A stretch of 64,000 nucleotides of DNA from contig NC_060112.1 in NCBI RefSeq assembly GCF_021155765.1, positions 13,144,001 to 13,208,000 on the forward strand, given 5' to 3'. Positions 50,884 to 63,500 of the stretch are shown piece after piece (the first letter of the stretch is position 1; the number at the start of each line of letters is the position of its first letter). Position numbers and translations under genes: made by a program. The notes below the pieces were generated by a model, which worked only from the letters and a program-made list of their open reading frames with translations, was not told where the DNA came from and did no database searches. This stretch comes from Diprion similis (Eukaryota > Arthropoda > Insecta > Hymenoptera > Diprionidae).

Positions 50884-53067
50884 ATGGGGCACTATTCCAA
50901 CGTAATTTTGCGAGAGGAATCGATTAAGCGCAGTCCCAATACGCTGCGAGCGATAGCTGAAAAGTGACGGCCGAAAAACTCATGATTTTCATCGTCATTT
51001 CTCTGCTGCTGGTCCTACGCTGTTTTCGACGTGATTTCCGAGTTCCTTGGGGTCGAATTACTCTAGAGATGGCCATACAAATCGATTCGGAGACAAAAAA
51101 TTTTCGACTCCGAAAATGACCAAAAAAGTAGGGCTAACCCCTTTGAATTTTTGGCGAAAAGTTTGACGATTCTGAAAAAAGCTGCAATCAATTCGATGGG
51201 GCACTATTCCGACGTAATTTTGCGAGAGAAATCGATTGAGCGCAGTCCCAATACGCTGCGAGCGATAGCTGAAAAGTTACGGCCGAAAAACTCATGATTT
51301 TTATCGTCATTTCTCCAATGCTGGTCCTACGCTGTTTTTGACGTAATTTTTGAGTTCCTTGGGGTCGAATTACTCTAGAGATGGCCATACAAATCGATTC
51401 GGAGACACAAAATTTTCGACTCCGAAAATGACCAAAAAAGTAAGGCTAACCCCTTTGAATTTTTGGCGAAAATTTTGACGATTCTGAAAAAACCTGCAAT
51501 CAATTCGATGGGGCACTATTCCGACGTAATTTTGCTAGAGGAATCGATTAAGCGCAGTCCCAATACGCTGCGAGCGATAGCTGAAAAGTTACGACCGAAA
51601 AACTCATGAATTTCATCATCATTTCTCTGCTGCTGGTCCTACGCTGTTTTCGACGTAATTTCCGAGTTCCTTGGGGTCGGATTACTCTAGAGATGGCCAT
51701 ACAAATCGATTCGGAGACAAAAAATTTTCGACTCCGAAAATGACCAAAAAAGTAAGGCTAACCCCTTTGAATTTTTGGCGAAAAGTTTGACGATTCTGAA
51801 AAAAGCTGCAATCAATTCGATGGGGCACTATTCCGACGTAATTTTGCGAGAGAAATCGATTGAGCGCAGTCCCAATACGCTGCGAGCGATAGCTGAAAAG
51901 TTACGGCCGAAAAACTCATGATTTTTATCGTCATTTCTCCAATGCTGGTCCTACGCTGTTTTTGACGTAATTTTTGAGTTCCTTGGGGTCGAATTACTCT
52001 AGAGATGGCCATACAAATCGATTCGGAGACAAAAAATTTTCGACTCCGAAAATGACCAAAAAAGTAAGGCTAACCCCTTTGAATTTTTGGCGAAAATTTT
52101 GACGATTCTGAAAAAACCTGCAATCAATTCGATTGGGCACTATTCCGACGTAATTTTGCGAAAGGAATCGATTAAGCGCAGTCCCAATACGCTGCGAGCG
52201 ATAGCTGAAAAGTTACGGCCGAAAAACTCATGAATTTCATCGTCATTTCTCTGCTGCTGGTCCTACGCTGTTTTTGACGTAATTTCCGAGTTCCTTGGGG
52301 TCAAATTACTCTAGAGATGGCCATACAAATCGATTCGGAGACAAAAAATTTTCGACTCCGAAAATGACCAAAAAAGTAAGGCTAACCCCTTTGAATTTTT
52401 GGCGAAAATTTTGACGATTCTGAAAAAAGCTGCAATCAATTCGATGGGGCACTATTCCGACGTAATTTTGCGAGAGAAATCGATTGAGCGCAGTCCCAAT
52501 ACGCTGCGAGCGATCGCTGAAAAGTTACGGCCGAAAAACTCATGATTTTTATCGTCATTTCTCCAATGCTGGTCCTACGCTGTTTTTGACGTAATTTTTG
52601 AGTTCCTTGGGGTCGAATTACTCTAGAGATGGCCATACAAATCGATTCGGAGACAAAAAATTTTCGACTCCGAAAATGACCAAAAAAGTAAGGCTAACCC
52701 CTTTGAATTTTTGGCGAAAATTTTGACGATTCTGAAAAAACCTGCAATCAATTCGATGGGGCACTATTCCGACGTAATTTTGCGAAAGGAATCGATTAAG
52801 CGCAGTCCCTATACGCTGCGAGCGATAGCTGAAAAGTTACGGCCGAAAAACTCATGATTTTCATCGTCATTTCTCTGCTGCTGGTCCTACGCTGTTTTTG
52901 ACGTAATTTTTGAGTTCCTTGGGGTCGAATTACTCTAGAGATGGCCATACAAATCGATTCGGAGACACAAAATTTTCGACTCCGAAAATGACCAAAAAAG
53001 TAAGGCTAACCCCTTTGAATTTTTGGCGAAAATTTTGACGATTCTGAAAAAACCTGCAATCAATTCG
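50884..53067. repeat. Higher-order repeat unit 2, tandem duplicate of unit 1
   Basis: Repeats unit 1 base for base apart from scattered differences, carrying the same rare variants at +2184 (50896, 50961, 51137, 52806). The 2184 register is lost at about 53060, where the sequence resembles the monomers 1560 bases earlier instead. Confidence 0.88.
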
Positions 53068-55669
53068 ATGGGGCACTATTCCGACGTAATTTTGGGAGAG
53101 GAATCGATTAAGCGCAGTCCCAATACGCTGCGAGCGATAGCTGAAAAGTTACGACCGAAAAACTCATGAATTTCATCGTCATTTCTCTGCTGCTGGTCCT
53201 ACGCTGTTTTCGACGTAATTTCCGAGTTCCTTGGGGTCGGATTACTCTAGAGATGGCCATACAAATCGATTCGGAGACAAAAAATTTTCGACTCCGAAAA
53301 TGACCAAAAAAGTAAGGCTAACCCCTTTGAATTTTTGGCGAAAAGTTTGACGATTCTGAAAAAAGCTGCAATCAATTCGATGGGGCACTATTCCGACGTA
53401 ATTTTGCGAGAGAAATCGATTGAGCGCAGTCCCAATACGCTGCGAGCGATAGCTGAAAAGTTACGGCCGAAAAACTCATGATTTTTATCGTCATTTCTCT
53501 GTTGCTGGTCCTACGCTGTTTTCGACGTAATTTCCGAGTTCCTTGGGGTCGAAATACTCTAGAGATGGCCATACAAATCGATTCGGAGACAAAAAATTTT
53601 CGACTCCGAAAATGACCAAAAAAGTAAGGCTAACCCCTTTGAATTTTAGGCGAAAAGTTTGACGATTCTGAAAAAAGCTGCAATCAATTCGATGGGGCAC
53701 TATTCCGACGTAATTTTGCGAGAGAAATCGATTGAGCGCAGTCCCAATACGCTGCGAGCGATAGCTGAAAAGTTACGGCCGAAAAACTCATGATTTTTAT
53801 CGTCATTTCTCCAATGCTGGTCCTACGCTGTTTTTGACGTAATTTTTGAGTTCCTTGCGGTCGAATTACTCTAGAGATGGCCATACAAATCGATTCGGAG
53901 ACAAAAAATTTTCGACTCCGAAAATGACCAAAAAAGTAAGGCTAACCCCTTTGAATTTTTGGCGAAAATTTTGACGATTCTGAAAAAACCTGCAATCAAT
54001 TCGATGGGGCACTATTCCGACGTAATTTTGCGAGAGGAATCGATTAAGCGCAGTCCCAATACGCTGCGAGCCATAGCTGAAAAGTTACGGCCGAAAAACT
54101 CATGATTTTCATCGTCATTTCTCTGCTGCTGGTCCTACGCTGTTTTTGACGTAATTTTTGAGTTCCTTGGGGTTGAATTACTCTAGAGATGGCCATACAA
54201 ATCGATTTGGAGAGAAAAAATTTTCGGCTCCGAAAATCACTAAAAAAGTAAGGCTAACCCCTTTGAATTTTTGGCAAAAATTTTGACGAATCTGAAAAAA
54301 GCTGCAATCAATTCGATGGGGCACTATTCCGACGTAATTTTGCGAGAGGAATCGATTAAGCGCAGTCCCAATACGCTGCGAGCGATAGCCGAAAAGTTAC
54401 GGCCGAAAAACTCGTGATTTTCATCGTCATTTCTCTGCTGCTGGTCCTACGCTGTTTTCGACGTAATTTCCGAGTTCCTTGGGGTCGAATTACTCTGGAG
54501 ATGGCCATACAAATCGATTCGGAGACAAAAAATTTTCGACTCCGAAAATGACCAAAAAAGTAAGGCTAACCCCTTTGAATTTTTGGCGAAAAGTTTGACG
54601 ATTCTGAAAAAAGCTGCAATCAATTCGATGGGGCACTATTCCGACGTAATTTTGCGAGAGAAATCGATTGAGCGCAGTCCCAATACGCTGCGAGCGATAG
54701 CTGAAAAGTTACGGCCGAAAAACTCATGATTTTTATCGTCATTTCTCCAATGCTGGTCCTACGCTGTTTTTAATGTAATTTTTGAGTTCCTTGGGGTCGA
54801 ATTACTCTAGAGATGGCCATACAAATCGATTCGGAGACACAAAATTTTCGACTCCGAAAATGACCAAAAAAGTAAGGCTAACCCCTTTGAATTTTTGGCG
54901 AAAATTTTGACGATTCCGAAAAAACCTGCAATTAATTCGATGGGGCACTATTCCGACGTAATTTTGCGAGAGGAATCGATTAAGCGCAGTCCCAATACGC
55001 TGCGAGCGATAGCTGAAAAGTTACGGCCGAAAAACTCATGATTTTCATCGTCATTTCTCTGCTGCTGGTCCTACGCTGTTTTTGACGTAATTTTTGAGTT
55101 CCTTGGGGTCGAATTACTCTAGAGATGGCCATACAAATCGATTCGGAGACAAAAAATTTTCGACTCCGAAAATGACCAAAAAAGTAAGGCTAACCCCTTT
55201 GAATTTTTGGCGAAAATTTTGTCGATTCTGAAAAAACCTGCAATCAATTCGATGGGGCACTATTCCGACGTAATTTTGCGAGAGGAATCGATTAAGCGCA
55301 GTCTTAATACGATGCGAGCGATAGCTGAAAAGTTACGACCGAAAAACTCATGAATTTCATCGTCATTTCTCTGCTGCTGGTCCTACGCTGTTTTCGACGT
55401 AATTTCCGAGTTCCTTGGGGTCGAATTACTCTAGAGATGGCCATACAAATCGATTCGGAGACAAAAAATTTTCGACTTCGAAAATGACCAAAAAAGTAAG
55501 GCTAACCCCTTTGAATTTTTGGCGAAAAGTTTGACGATTCTGAAAAAAGCTGCAATCAATTCGATGGGGCACTATTCCGACGTAATTTTGCGAGAGAAAT
55601 CGATTGAGCGCAGTCCCAATACGCTGCGAGCGATAGCTGAAAAGTTACGGCCGAAAAACTCATGAATTT

Positions 55670-57540
55670 CATCGTCATTTCTCTGCTGCTGGTCCTACGC
55701 TGTTTTCGACGTAATTTTTGAGTTCCTTGGGGTTGAATTACTCTAGAGATGGCCATACAAATCGATTTGGAGAGAAAAAATTTTCGGCTCCGAAAATGAC
55801 TAAAAAAGTAAGGCTAACCCCTTTGAATTTTTGGCGAAAATTTCGACGAATCTGAAAAAAGCTGCAATCAATCCGATGGGGCACTATTCCGACGTAATTT
55901 TGCGAGAGGAATCGATTACGCGCAGTCCCAATACGCTGCGAGCGATAGCTGAAAAGTTACGGCCGAAAAACTCATGATTTTCATCGTCATTTCTCTGTTG
56001 CTGGTCCTACGCTGTTTTCGACGTAATTTCCGAGTTCCTTGGGGTCGAAATACTCTAGAGATGGCCATACAAATCGATTCGGAGACAAAAAATTTTCGAC
56101 TCCGAAAATGACCAAAAAAGTAAGGCTAACCCCTTTGAATTTTAGGCGAAAAGTTTGACGATTCTGAAAAAAGCTGCAATCAATTCGATGGGGCACTATT
56201 CCGACGTAATTTTGCGAGAGAAATCGATTGAGCGCAGTCCCAATACGCTGCGAGCGATAGCTGAAAAGTTACGGCCGAAAAACTCATGATTTTTATCGTC
56301 ATTTCTCCAATGCTGGTCCTACGCTGTTTTTAATGTAATTTTTGAGTTCCTTGGGGTCGAATTACTCTAGAGAGGGCCATACAAATCGATTCGGAGACAC
56401 AAAATTTTCGACTCCGAAAATGACCAAAAAAGTAAGGCTAACCCCTTTGAATTTTTGGCGAAAATTTTGACGATTCCGAAAAAACCTGCAATTGATTCGA
56501 TGGGGCACTATTCCGACGTAATTTTGCGAGAGGAATCGATTAAGCGCAGTCCCAATACGCTGCGAGCGATAGCTGAAAAGTTACGGCCGAAAAACTCACG
56601 ATTTTCATCGTCATTTCTCTGCTGCTGGTCCTACGCTGTTTTCGACGTAATTTTTGAGTTCCTTGGGGTTGAATTACTCTAGAGATGGCCATACAAATCG
56701 ATTTGGAGAGAAAAAATTTTCGGCTCCGAAAATGACTAAAAAAGTAAGGCTAACCCCTTTGAATTTTTGGCGAAAATTTCGACGAATCTGAAAAAAGCTG
56801 CAATCAATCCGATGGGGCACTATTCCGACGTAATTTTGCGAGAGGAATCGATTACGCGCAGTCCCAATACGCTGCGAGCGATAGCTGAAAAGTTACGGCC
56901 GAAAAACTCATGATTTTCATCGTCATTTCTCTGTTGCTGGTCCTACGCTGTTTTCGACGTAATATCCGAGTTCCTTGGGGTCGAAATACTCTAGAGATGG
57001 CCAAACAAATCGATTCGGAGACAAAAAATTTTCGACTTCGAAAATGACCAAAAAAGTAAGGCTAACCCCTTTGAATTTTAGGCGAAAAGTTTGACGATTC
57101 TGAAAAAAGCTGCAATCAATTCGATGGGGCACTATTCCGACGTAATTTTGCGAGAGAAATCGATTGAGCGCAGTCCCAATACGCTGCGAGCGATAGCTGA
57201 AAAGTTACGGCCGAAAAACTCATGATTTTTATCGTCATTTCTCCAATGCTGGTCCTACGCTGTTTTTAATGTAATTTTTGAGTTCCTTGGGGTCGAATTA
57301 CTCTAGAGAGGGCCATACAAATCGATTCGGAGACACAAAATTTTCGACTCCGAAAATGACCAAAAAAGTAAGGCTAACCCCTTTGAATTTTTGGCGAAAA
57401 TTTTGACGATTCCGAAAAAACCTGCAATTGATTCGATGGGGCACTATTCCGACGTAATTTTGCGAGAGGAATCGATTAAGCGCAGTCCCAATACGCTGCG
57501 AGCGATAGCTGAAAAGTTACGGCCGAAAAACTCATGATTT
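55670..57540. repeat. Three-monomer (936-base) tandem duplication within the array
   Basis: The variants CTCTGTTGCTGG, GAATTTTAGGCG, GTTTTTAATGTAA, AGAGAGGGCCAT and ATTGATTCGATGG occur in the same order in 55670-56605 and 56606-57540, offset by exactly 936. The boundaries are approximate. Confidence 0.8.
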
Positions 57541-57914
57541 TCATCGTCATTTCTCTGCTGCTGGTCCTACGCTGTTTTTGACGTAATTTTTGAGTTCCTT
57601 GGGGTCGAATTACTCTAGAGATGGCCATACAAATCGATTCGGAGACAAAAAATTTTCGACTCCGAAAATGACCAAAAAAGTAAGGCTAACCCCTTTGAAT
57701 TTTTGGCGAAAATTTTGACGATTCCGAAAAAACCTGCAATTATTTCGATGGGGCACTATTCCGACGTAATTTTGCGAGAGGAATCGATTAAGCGCAGTCC
57801 CAATACGCTGCGAGCGATAGCTGAAAAGTTACGGCCGAAAAACTCATGATTTTCATCGTCATTTCTCTGCTGCTGGTCCTACGCTGTTTTTGACGTAATT
57901 TTTGAGTTCCTTGG

Positions 57915-60540
57915 GGTCGAATTACTCTAGAGATGGCCATACAAATCGATTCGGAGACAAAAAATTTTCGACTCCGAAAATGACCAAAAAAGTAAGGCTA
58001 ACCCCTTTGAATTTTTGGCGAAAAGTTTGACGATTCTGAAAAAAGCTGCAATCAATTCGATGGGGCACTATTCCGACGTAATTTTGCGAGAGAAATCGAT
58101 TGAGCGCAGTCCCAATACGCTGCGAGCGATAGCTGAAAAGTTACGGCCGAAAAACTCATGATTTTTATCGTCATTTCTCCAATGCTGGTCCTACGCTGTT
58201 TTTAATGTAATTTTTGAGTTCCTTGGGGTCGAATTACTCTAGAGATGGCCATACAAATCGATTCGGAGACACAAAATTTTCGACTCCGAAAATGACCAAA
58301 AAAGTAAGGCTAACCCCTTTGAATTTTTGGCGAAAATTTTGACGATTCCGAAAAAACCTGCAATTAATTCGATGGGGCACTATTCCGACGTAATTTTGCG
58401 AGAGGAATCGATTAAGCGCAGTCCCAATACGCTGCGAGCGATAGCTGAAAAGTTACGGCCGAAAAACTCATGATTTTCATCGTCATTTCTCTGCCGCTGG
58501 TCCTACGCTGTTTTTGACGTAATTTTTGAGTTCCTTGGGGTCGAATTACTCTAGAGATGGCCATACAAATCGATTCGGAGACAAAAAATTTTCGACTCCG
58601 AAAATGACCAAAAAAGTAAGGCTAACCCCTTTGAATTTTTGGCGAAAATTTTGTCGATTCTGAAAAAACCTGCAATCAATTCGATGGGGCACTATTCCGA
58701 CGTAATTTTGCGAGAGGAATCGATTAAGCGCAGTCTTAATACGATGCGAGCGATAGCTGAAAAGTTACGACCGAAAAACTTATGAATTTCATCGTCATTT
58801 CTCTGCTGCTGGTCCTACGCTGTTTTCGACGTAATTTCCGAGTTCCTTGGGGTCGAATTACTCTAGAGATGGCCATACAAATCGATTCGGAGACAAAAAA
58901 TTTTCGACTTCGAAAATGACCAAAAAAGTAAGGCTAACCCCTTTGAATTTTTGGCGAAAAGTTTGACGATTCTGAAAAAAGCTGCAATCAATTCGATGGG
59001 GCACTATTCCGACGTAATTTTGCGAGAGAAATCGATTGAGCGCAGTCCCAATACGCTGCGAGCGATAGCTGAGAAGTTACGGCCGAAAAACTCATGATTT
59101 TTATCGTCATTTCTCCAATGCTGGTCCTACGCTGTTTTTGACGTAATTTTTGAGTTCCTTGGGGTCGAATTACTCTAGAGATGGCCATACAAATCGATTC
59201 GGAGACAAAAAATTTTCGACTCCGAAAATGACCAAAAAAGTAAGGCTAACCCCTTTGAATTTTTGGCGAAAATTTTGACGATTCTGAAAAAAGCTGCAAT
59301 CAATTCGATAGGGCACTATTCCGACGTAATTTTGCGAGAGGAATCGATTAAGCGCAGTCCCAATACGCTGCGAGCGATAGCTGAAAAGTTACGGCCGAAA
59401 AACTCATGAATTTCATCGTCATTTCTCTGCTGCTGGTCCTACGCTGTTTTCGACGTAATTTTTGAGTTCCTTGGGGTTGAATTACTCTAGAGATGGCCAT
59501 ACAAATCGATTTGGAGAGAAAAAATTTTCGGCTCCGAAAATGACTAAAAAAGTAAGGCTAACCCCTTTGAATTTTTGGCGAAAATTTCGACGAATCTGAA
59601 AAAAGCTGCAATCAATCCGATGGGGCACTATTCCGACGTAATTTTGCGAGAGGAATCGATTACGCGCAGTCCCAATACGCTGCGAGCGATAGCTGAAAAG
59701 TTACGGCCGAAAAACTCATGATTTTCATCGTCATTTCTCTGTTGCTGGTCCTACGCTGTTTTCGACGTAATTTCCGAGTTCCTTGGGGTCGAAATACTCT
59801 AGAGATGGCCATACAAATCGATTCGGAGACAAAAAATTTTCGACTCCGAAAATGACCAAAAAAGTAAGGCTAACCCCTTTGAATTTTAGGCGAAAAGTTT
59901 GACGATTCTGAAAAAAGCTGCAATCAATTCGATGGGGCACTATTCCGACGTAATTTTGCGAGAGAAATCGATTGAGCGCAGTCCCAATACGCTGCGAGCG
60001 ATAGCTGAAAAGTTACGGCCGAAAAACTCATGATTTTTATCGTCATTTCTCCAATGCTGGTCCTACGCTGTTTTTGACGTAATTTTTGAGTTCCTTGGGG
60101 TCGAATTACTTTAGAGATGGCCATACAAATCGATTCGGAGACAAAAAATTTTCGACTCCGAAAATGACCAAAAAAGTAAGGCTAACCCCTTTGAATTTTT
60201 GGCGAAAATTTTGACGATTCTGAAAAAACCTGCAATCAATTCGATGGGGCACTATTCCGACGTAATTTTGCGAGAGGAATCGATTAAGCGCAGTCCCAAT
60301 ACGCTGCGAGCCATAGCTGAAAAGTTACGGCCGAAAAACTCATGATTTTCATCGTCATTTCTCTGCTGCTGGTCCTACGCTGTTTTTGACGTAATTTTTG
60401 AGTTCCTTGGGGTTGAATTACTCTAGAGATGGCCATACAAATCGATTTGGAGAGAAAAAATTTTCGGCTCCGAAAATGACTAAAAAAGTAAGGCTAACCC
60501 CTTTGAATTTTTGGCGAAAATTTTGAGGAATCTGAAAAAA
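57915..60540. repeat. Block copies of earlier parts of the array
   Basis: Bases 57.9-59.1 kb repeat 54.5-55.6 kb at an offset of 3432 (11 monomers), shown by the private variants TTTTGTCGATTCTG (55218 and 58650) and GTCTTAATACGATGCG (55302 and 58734). Bases about 59.4-59.9 kb then follow 55.67 kb at 3744 (12 monomers), and 59.73-60.5 kb follow 53.49-54.3 kb at 6240 (20 monomers), shown by GAGCCATAGCTG at 54068 and 60308. Confidence 0.75.
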
Positions 60541-63500
60541 GCTGCAATCAATTCGATGGGGCACTATTCCGACGTAATTTTGCGAGAGGAATCGATTAAG
60601 CGCAGTCCCAATACGCTGCGAGCGATAGCTGAAAAGTTACGGCCGAAAAACTCATGATTTTCATCGTCATTTCTCTGCTGCTGGTCCTACGCTGTTTTCG
60701 ACGTAATTTCCGAGTTCCTTGGGGTCGAATTACTCTAGAGATGGCCATACAAATCGATTCGGAGACAAAAAATTTTCGACTCCGAAAATGACCAAAAAAG
60801 TAAGGCTAACCCCTTTGAATTTTTGGCGAAAAGTTTGACGATTCTGAAAAAAGCTGCAATCAATTCGATGGGGCACTATTCCGACGTAATTTTGCGAGAG
60901 AAATCGATTGAGCGCAGTCCCAATACGCTGCGAGCGATAGCTGAAAAGTTACGGCCGAAAAACTCATGATTTTTATCGTCATTTCTCCAATGCTGGTCCT
61001 ACGCTGTTTTTGACGTAATTTTTGAGTTCCTTGGGGTCGAATTACTCTAGAGATGGCCATACAAATCGATTCGAAGACAAAAAATTTTCGACTCCGAAAA
61101 TGACCAAAAAAGTAAGGCTAACCCCTTTGAATTTTTGGCGAAAATTTTGACGATTCTGAAAAAACCTGCAATCAATTCGATGGGGCACTATTCCGACGTA
61201 ATTTTGCGAGAGGAATCGATTAAGCGCAGTCCCAATACGCTGCGAGCGATAGCTGAAAAGTTACGGCCGAAAAACTCATGATTTTCATCGTCATTTCTCT
61301 GCTGCTGGTCCTACGCTGTTTTTGACGTGATTTTTGAGTTCCTTGGGGTTGAATTACTCTAGAGATGGCCATACAAATCGATTTGGAGAGAAAAAATTTT
61401 CGGCTCCGAAAATGACTAAAAAAGTAAGGCTAACCCCTTTGAATTTTTGGCGAAAATTTTGACGAATCTGAAAAAAGCTGCAATCAATTCGATGGGGCAC
61501 TATTCCGACGTAATTTTGCGAGAGGAATCGATTAAGCGCAGTCCCAATACGCTGCGAGCGATAGCTGAAAAGTTACGGCCGAAAAACTCATGATTTTCAT
61601 CGTCATTTCTCTGCTGCTGGTCCTACGCTGTTTTTGACGTGATTTTTGAGTTCCTTGGGGTTGAATTACTCTAGAGGTGGCCATACAAATCGATTTGGAG
61701 AGAAAAAATTTTCGGCTCCGAAAATGACTAAAAAAGTAAGGCTAACCCCTTTGAATTTTTGGCGAAAATTTTGACGAATCTGAAAAAAGCTGCAATCAAT
61801 TCGATGGGGCACTATTCCGACGTAATTTTGCGAGAGGAATCGATTAAGCGCAGTCCCAATACGCTGCGAGCGATAGCTGAAAAGTTACGGCCGAAAAACT
61901 CATGATTTTCATCGTTATTTCTCTGCTGCTGGTCCTACGCTGTTTTCGACGTAATTTCCGAGTTCCTTGGGGTCGAATTACTCTAGAGATGGCCATACAA
62001 ATCGATTCGGAGACAAAAACTTTTCGACTCCGAAAATGACCAAAAAAGTAAGGCTAACCCCTTTGAATTTTTGGCGAAAATTTTGACGATTCTGAAAAAA
62101 CCTGCAATCAATTCGATGGGGCACTATTCCGACGTAATTTTGCGAGAGGAATCGATTAAGCGCAGTCCCAATACGCTGCGAGCGATAGCTGAAAAGTTAC
62201 GGCCGAAAAACTCACGATTTTCATCGTCATTTCTCTGCTGCTGGTCCTACGCTGTTTTTGACGTAATTTTTGAGTTCCTTGGGGTTGAATTACTCTAGAG
62301 GTGGCCATACAAATCGATTAGGAGAGAAAAAATTTTCGGCTCCGAAAATGACTAAAAAAGTAAGGCTAACCCCTTTGAATTTTTGGCGAAAATTTTGACG
62401 AATCTGAAAAAAGCTGCAATCAATTCGATGGGGCACTATTCCGACGTAATTTTGCGAGAGGAATCGATTAGGCGCAGTCCCAATACGCTGCGAGCGATAG
62501 CTGAAAAGTTACGGCCGAAAAACTCATGATTTTCATCGTCATTTCTCTGCTGCTGGTCCTACGCTGTTTTCGACGTAATTTCTGAGTTCCTTGGGGTCGT
62601 ATTACTCTAGAGATGGCGATACAAATCGATTCAGAGACAAAAAATTTTCGGCTTCGAAAATGACCAAAAAGTAAGGCTAACCCCTTTGAATATTCGGCGA
62701 AAATTTTGACGATTCTGAAAAAAGCTGCAATCAATTCGATGGGGCACTATTCCGACGTAATTTTGCGAGAGGAATCGATTAAGCGCAGTCCCAATACGCT
62801 GCGAGCGATAGCTGAAAAGTTACGGCCGAAAAACTCATGAATTTCATCGCCATTTCTCTGCTGCTGGTCCTACGCTGTTTTCGACGTAATTTCGGAGTTC
62901 CTTGGGGTCGAATTACTCTAGAGATGGCTATACAAATCGATTCGGAGACAAAAAATTTTCGGCTTCGAAAATGACCAAAAAAGTAAGGCTAACCCCTTTG
63001 AATTTTTGGCGAAAATTTTGACGATTCTGAAAAAACCTGCAATCAATTCGATGGGTCACTATTCCGACGTAATTTTGCGAGAGGAATCGATTAAGCGCAG
63101 TCCCAATACGCTGCGAGCGATAGCTGAAAAGTTACGGCCGAAAAACTCATGATTTTCATCGTCGTTTCTCTGCTGCTGGTCCTACGCTGTTTTCGACGTA
63201 ATTTCTGAGTTCCTTGGGGTCGAATTACTCTAGAGATGGCCATACAAATTGATTCGGAGACAAAAAATTTTCGACTCCGAAAATGACCAAAAAAGTAAGG
63301 CTAACCCCTTTGAATTTTTGGCGAAAATTCTGACGATTCTGAAAAAAGCTGCAATCAATTCGATGGGTCACTATTCCGACGTAATTTTGCGAGAGAAATC
63401 GATTAAGCGCAGTCTCATTACGCTGCGAGCGATAGCTGAAAAGTTACGGCCAAAAAACTCATGATTTTCATCGTCATTTCTCTGCTGCTGGTCCTACGCT

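Noticed and set aside
48692-63464. Many 60-90 codon open frames on both strands within the array (for example 48692-48892 and its copies)
   Set aside because: They recur at multiples of 312 and simply reflect the satellite monomer; most are cut by stops at the same monomer positions, and no protein family is recognisable.
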